From Marchantia polymorpha subsp. ruderalis (taxonomy: Eukaryota; Streptophyta; Marchantiopsida; Marchantiales; Marchantiaceae): 64,000 nt of DNA. Of this stretch, positions 60,667 through 64,000 are shown one piece after another. Positions within the stretch are counted from its first letter, which is position 1. Each line of letters begins with the position of its first letter. The DNA is taken from contig AP031355.1 in NCBI GenBank assembly GCA_037833965.1, forward strand, positions 18,253,501 to 18,317,500, in the 5' to 3' direction. The notes beneath the pieces are model-generated. The model was given only the letters and a program-made list of their open reading frames with translations. It did no database searches and was not told where the DNA came from. A program made the translations under genes and the position numbers.

Positions 60667-63659
60667 TCTCCCACGGACGACGGCGAGCTCGCTTCCATGC
60701 TACATCTCCCTTCCCCGCCCTCGTCTTCGTCTTCGTCTTCGTGCTCGCCGTCCTCGTCCTGTGCTGGCCTGGTCTCAGACACGACGCGTCGAGGGGCTTC
60801 TTGCTCCCTCTCGTTCTCCGTCTCTGCTTTCCTCGTGTCCGTCATCCTTCTTCGCCCAAGCCCCAGCCCCAAGCCCCAAGCCCCCAGGTGTGCAAGCCCT
60901 GCACACCTGGGGGCTGGGGGCTGGGGGATTTGACTTAATTTAGGCCCATCGATTCCCCGACTCATCAATAACCCAAGCCTACGAGTCCATCGCTCGTCTT
61001 GCACCGGGTTAAACCGTCAAGCACCCATGAATTTACCACGCGCTCGTCACCAATGCATCGAATCGTCGAGCGTTTTCACCGCGACGATTAAGCGTTTCGA
61101 TCAAAGGCTGTCCAAGCCCACTCCCAGAATCGGCCTCCCTCCGTCGGATCTCCGTCGACTGGCGCCGTCGTCCCTCGGATACAAAGCGCAGTCAGTCCGT
61201 CAGTCTGTGGGGGCCAGTGTTATCGACCCACAGTCCTTTCCCCCTCTCCGCACATCAGGGGCCAAATTTACGTCATGCACATTCCCCAGCCAGCTACTGC
61301 CTGCCCCGTCCTGTACCTACCACTGCGTAGCGCTACGAGGCGTAGCGTCTTCCTCCCTTGCCCCAGCGAAGCCCCGCATTCTTTGAATCTACGGTTGTTG
61401 GGCCAGCGTAACGCATGCTTCCCACGGTCTCCCGGTAGCACATCCACACGGCCCGGGGGCTGGGCGTGCTGTACGCGACATCCATCCACGATCCAGTGCC
61501 TGGGGCTAGAACAACCGACCGACGCATGAGAGGGCGAAGCGAGTGCAGGGGCTTGCGCTTCGCCTGGCGCTTAGCCTTCGGTCTCGCCATTTTCTCGCGT
61601 CTTCTTAAACTTGCGGCTCACCATTTTGTGGGTCGGAGCGGGGAGCGAGAGGTTCTTTGTCAATAGTCGGTGTTACGACGTGTGGGCTATGGACTTTTCC
61701 TGTTTCTTCTCCGGGCAGGAGATGGGGGAGCCGGAATTCTAAGAGAGCGAGAGGATGTTGTTTTATGGCGATCAGGTGCCAGCTATGGATGCATGAAGGC
61801 ACTCGAATCTGAGGAGAGGCTGACTTTGCATGAGCTGTACGTGTCGGCCTCATCGGAAGTATCATGTCCATTTCTTTTCTACATTCCGGGAGTTTCTGTT
61901 CGAGAAATAAGCGATAATCCCCATTGTGTTTTTGGATGCCGAAAAGAAAGAGTCGCTTTCTCGCGTCTCGAGGATAAATCCTGTAATCTGGCCTTTGCTG
62001 CAGAAACTTTGCTCCGTATAATTTGTTTCAAGAAGCGGACGTCCACACTGTTCGCACACAGAACTTGTTGAGAGCAGTTTTAGTCCACCCATTCACTATG
62101 TTTATCGTGTATTGCATGATCTGCTCGCTTTTGTAAGCACTTTCGCTCTCCCCAGAGAATACGGTATTGCCCGGTGGCAAGCAAATAGAAAGACCCCTTC
62201 AAGCCCTACAAGATGAAAGCACACGAGTATTCAGGGCCTAGGGACTACTATTATCCCGGAGAAAAGGGTAATCCAGAGATAGTCTTCGGCTACTAATTTT
62301 GTCCTCGCTTTGACTTTCTTTGCAATGCCAGATCGAGTTTCCGGTTTGCTGGTCTCACACGATGACTTGGTGTTTCAGTGCTTCTCACAAGCGCCAGTCA
62401 CAGGCTTGGGGGATACTGATTAGACTTGATCCGTTGACATATTCATTCGCTCCATTTAGGACTTCCCGAAATCATGGTGTGACTATTGAGGGACTAGCAG
62501 CTGAAACAGCCAAGAGGAGTCAGACACGCATTGTAAAAATTGGCTATTTCTTCGCATGATCGGCTCGTGCGCTTCCAGCGGATTGTTCACCTGTCTTTAC
62601 CTCTGGTTCGTCAAGAAGCGACGCGTAATCACCTCCTTTGACGTTGCTACGGTCGGTAGTTTGCGCCTGTTCGGGGGTCTCTAGTCAGCAATTACACTCA
62701 CCTTATTTATCCTCAGTCGTCTGGGTCATAACACGACTCTTGTTAGAGCTAAGGTCGGTACAAGATGACCCTTTTTCGTGTTGTAGTTAAGCCTATCTGC
62801 TCTTTGACGTTTCGTACAACCTTAAGGACAACAACAGGGATATGTGGAAGCATTATTTCCCATACATTATACACTCGATGGTAACATGTCTTCGATTGAC
62901 GAAAACTGAAAGTCACCAACAGATCAAGTCTCACGTCCAATCTAAGATCTCGGTACACAGAGCTCGGTAGGTATTATACTGCAAGTTCAAATGTACCAAC
63001 AACTTCAAGCGTCCGGTCACAAAAAACTTGGACAAAGCGAAGATTGCCGCGCTAAATCATACATCAAACGAACTGCATCAGCACACGGTCAAAAGGAAGG
63101 CACCATGCATTCTGAAATCCAGAATAGGCCAAAAGACATACACAGAAAGGCACGAGTAACCAGATAGATGAAAAATTCTGATATCTGGAGGATAGTTGCA
63201 CGATTATTCGACTCATCGACAAGCACTACAACCATATACACATGCAGAGTTGCAGAAAACAAGATTCACATTCTGCAACGTGTTTAGGCAACAAAACAGG
63301 AGGCCCTGCAATGTACATAAAGAGACGGCCACCATCAAATAATATGGGAACAATCTACTCCAACATCTCACCCATTCCACAACGAGCTACTTTTCTAGAA
63401 TAAAAGTCTCTCGAGAATAGCAATATGATGGAAAGCTTTACTCCGTCACTGAGAGAGAGAGAGAGGTCGAGACTGTCCATCTTTTAAACTACAAACTTGA
63501 GAACTTCCTCGAGTTAACGACTGCCTAGGTGCCAAGAACCACTTTACTTGCATACGGATATGATGACCTCTTTAGAACTTGATGAAATTCAAATATATGT
63601 ATCGGCGGCTGCAAAAAATTCAAGACTCATCTCACAAGATTAGTCGGCCATCCTACTGG
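60667..63659. other. Leader island of the plastid-protein gene, then unassigned DNA
   Basis: 60667-61660 is GC-rich and probably holds the promoter and leader of the minus-strand gene at 60666-59983. A TCG/TCT-rich run (CGTCTTCGTCTTCG) lies near 60719-60745. A plus frame of 133 codons at 61670-62071 reads moderately well but is not recognised. The part near 63000-63659 may be the 3' untranslated region of the edge gene. Confidence 0.35.
60879..60915. repeat. Perfect 16-bp hairpin in GC-rich DNA
   Basis: Arms AGCCCCCAGGTGTGCA at 60879-60894 and its exact reverse complement at 60900-60915 enclose AGCCC. Outside this core, CCCCAAG repeats on the left and GGGGGCT repeats on the right extend the pairing imperfectly to about 30 bp. 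Confidence 0.9.
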
Positions 63660-63819
63660 CTACCCGAATGGATTGCCACCAACAGGACGCACTGAATTTT
63701 GAGTGGTGAAGTCTGACATTCCTGCTCCCATAAACGATTGGCCAGCACCAAATAGTGGCATGTTGTTGTAATTTCCTGAGTTCGAAAGTCCCAAAGTTGG
63801 TCCTACAGAATGAGCCGGC
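63660..63819 (-). CDS. Last exon of a gene with NPF-motif C-terminus (partial)
   Basis: After a good acceptor (TATTCCAG, intron side ending at 63820) the minus strand reads PAHSVGPTLGLSNSG, then GAGQSFMGAGMSDF, and ends RPVGGNPFG before the stop at 63662-63660. The composition, rich in Gly, Ser, Asn, Phe and Met, is that of the disordered tail of a vesicle-traffic adaptor such as ENTH/epsin, ArfGAP or SCYL2-like proteins. NPF is the tripeptide bound by EH domains. Upstream exons lie beyond 63819, partly outside the window, so the family cannot be fixed. Confidence 0.55.
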
Positions 63820-64000
63820 CTGGAATACTCAAATATGTCAGCAAATTCACACACGCATGCTGTAAATGGACAACAAATAAGGCTTGTAAAAGATTGACTG
63901 AATCTCGCACTCATGCAAGAGAAGAAACAAAAAATGCAAGTGGAATAAGCATGATCTACTATAGACTGAACGGTCAATCACAACTTCAAAGGAATATAAC

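Overview
The window is nuclear DNA of a plant. Two complete host genes with many GT-AG introns can be read exon by exon: a protein phosphatase 2A regulatory subunit of the B55 class (plus strand, 6093-13707, 14 exons) and a clade-F type protein phosphatase 2C (minus strand, 33259-31315, 4 exons). A third, intronless reading frame (minus, 60666-59983) looks like a plastid-targeted one-helix membrane protein. The right edge holds the last exon of a minus-strand gene ending in an NPF motif (63819-63660). Long GC-rich, microsatellite-rich leaders with CT, GCTC and CA runs next to extremely AT-rich intergenic DNA suggest a bryophyte, perhaps a Marchantia-like liverwort. This is inference from style, not proof.

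Layout: 1-3.3 kb is an AT-rich block without genes. 3.3-6.1 kb rises to a GC island with a nearly pure purine strand and a G17 run, then the B55 leader and gene (6.1-13.7 kb). 13.7-21.1 kb has no gene I can support. A pogo/Tigger DNA transposon with a TA duplication (21150-22482) lies 75 bp from an old Ty1/copia fossil (22558-28496, duplication TTGTC). After about 2.8 kb of unassigned DNA come the PP2C gene and its GC-rich upstream zone (to about 36.6 kb). 36.7-50.4 kb is mainly AT-rich DNA with a small GC island at 38.7-39.4 kb, a regular set of three palindromic modules at 40.0-40.2 kb, and a second copia fossil on the minus strand (43488-48191) whose LTRs are only about 98 bp. 50.4-57 kb contains unrecognised reading frames and a second large GC-rich zone. 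57-64 kb holds the plastid-protein candidate and the edge gene.

The two phosphatase genes act in different branches of serine/threonine dephosphorylation and are separated by about 18 kb of transposon-rich DNA, so nothing suggests they form a functional unit. The most unusual signal is structural: at least ten compact, near-perfect hairpin palindromes, unrelated in sequence, with arms of 10-26 bp and loops of 2-13 bases, scattered in intergenic DNA, in a B55 intron and in a retroelement LTR, plus the three evenly built 43-bp modules. I found no tRNA, rRNA, CRISPR array or clearly new protein system.
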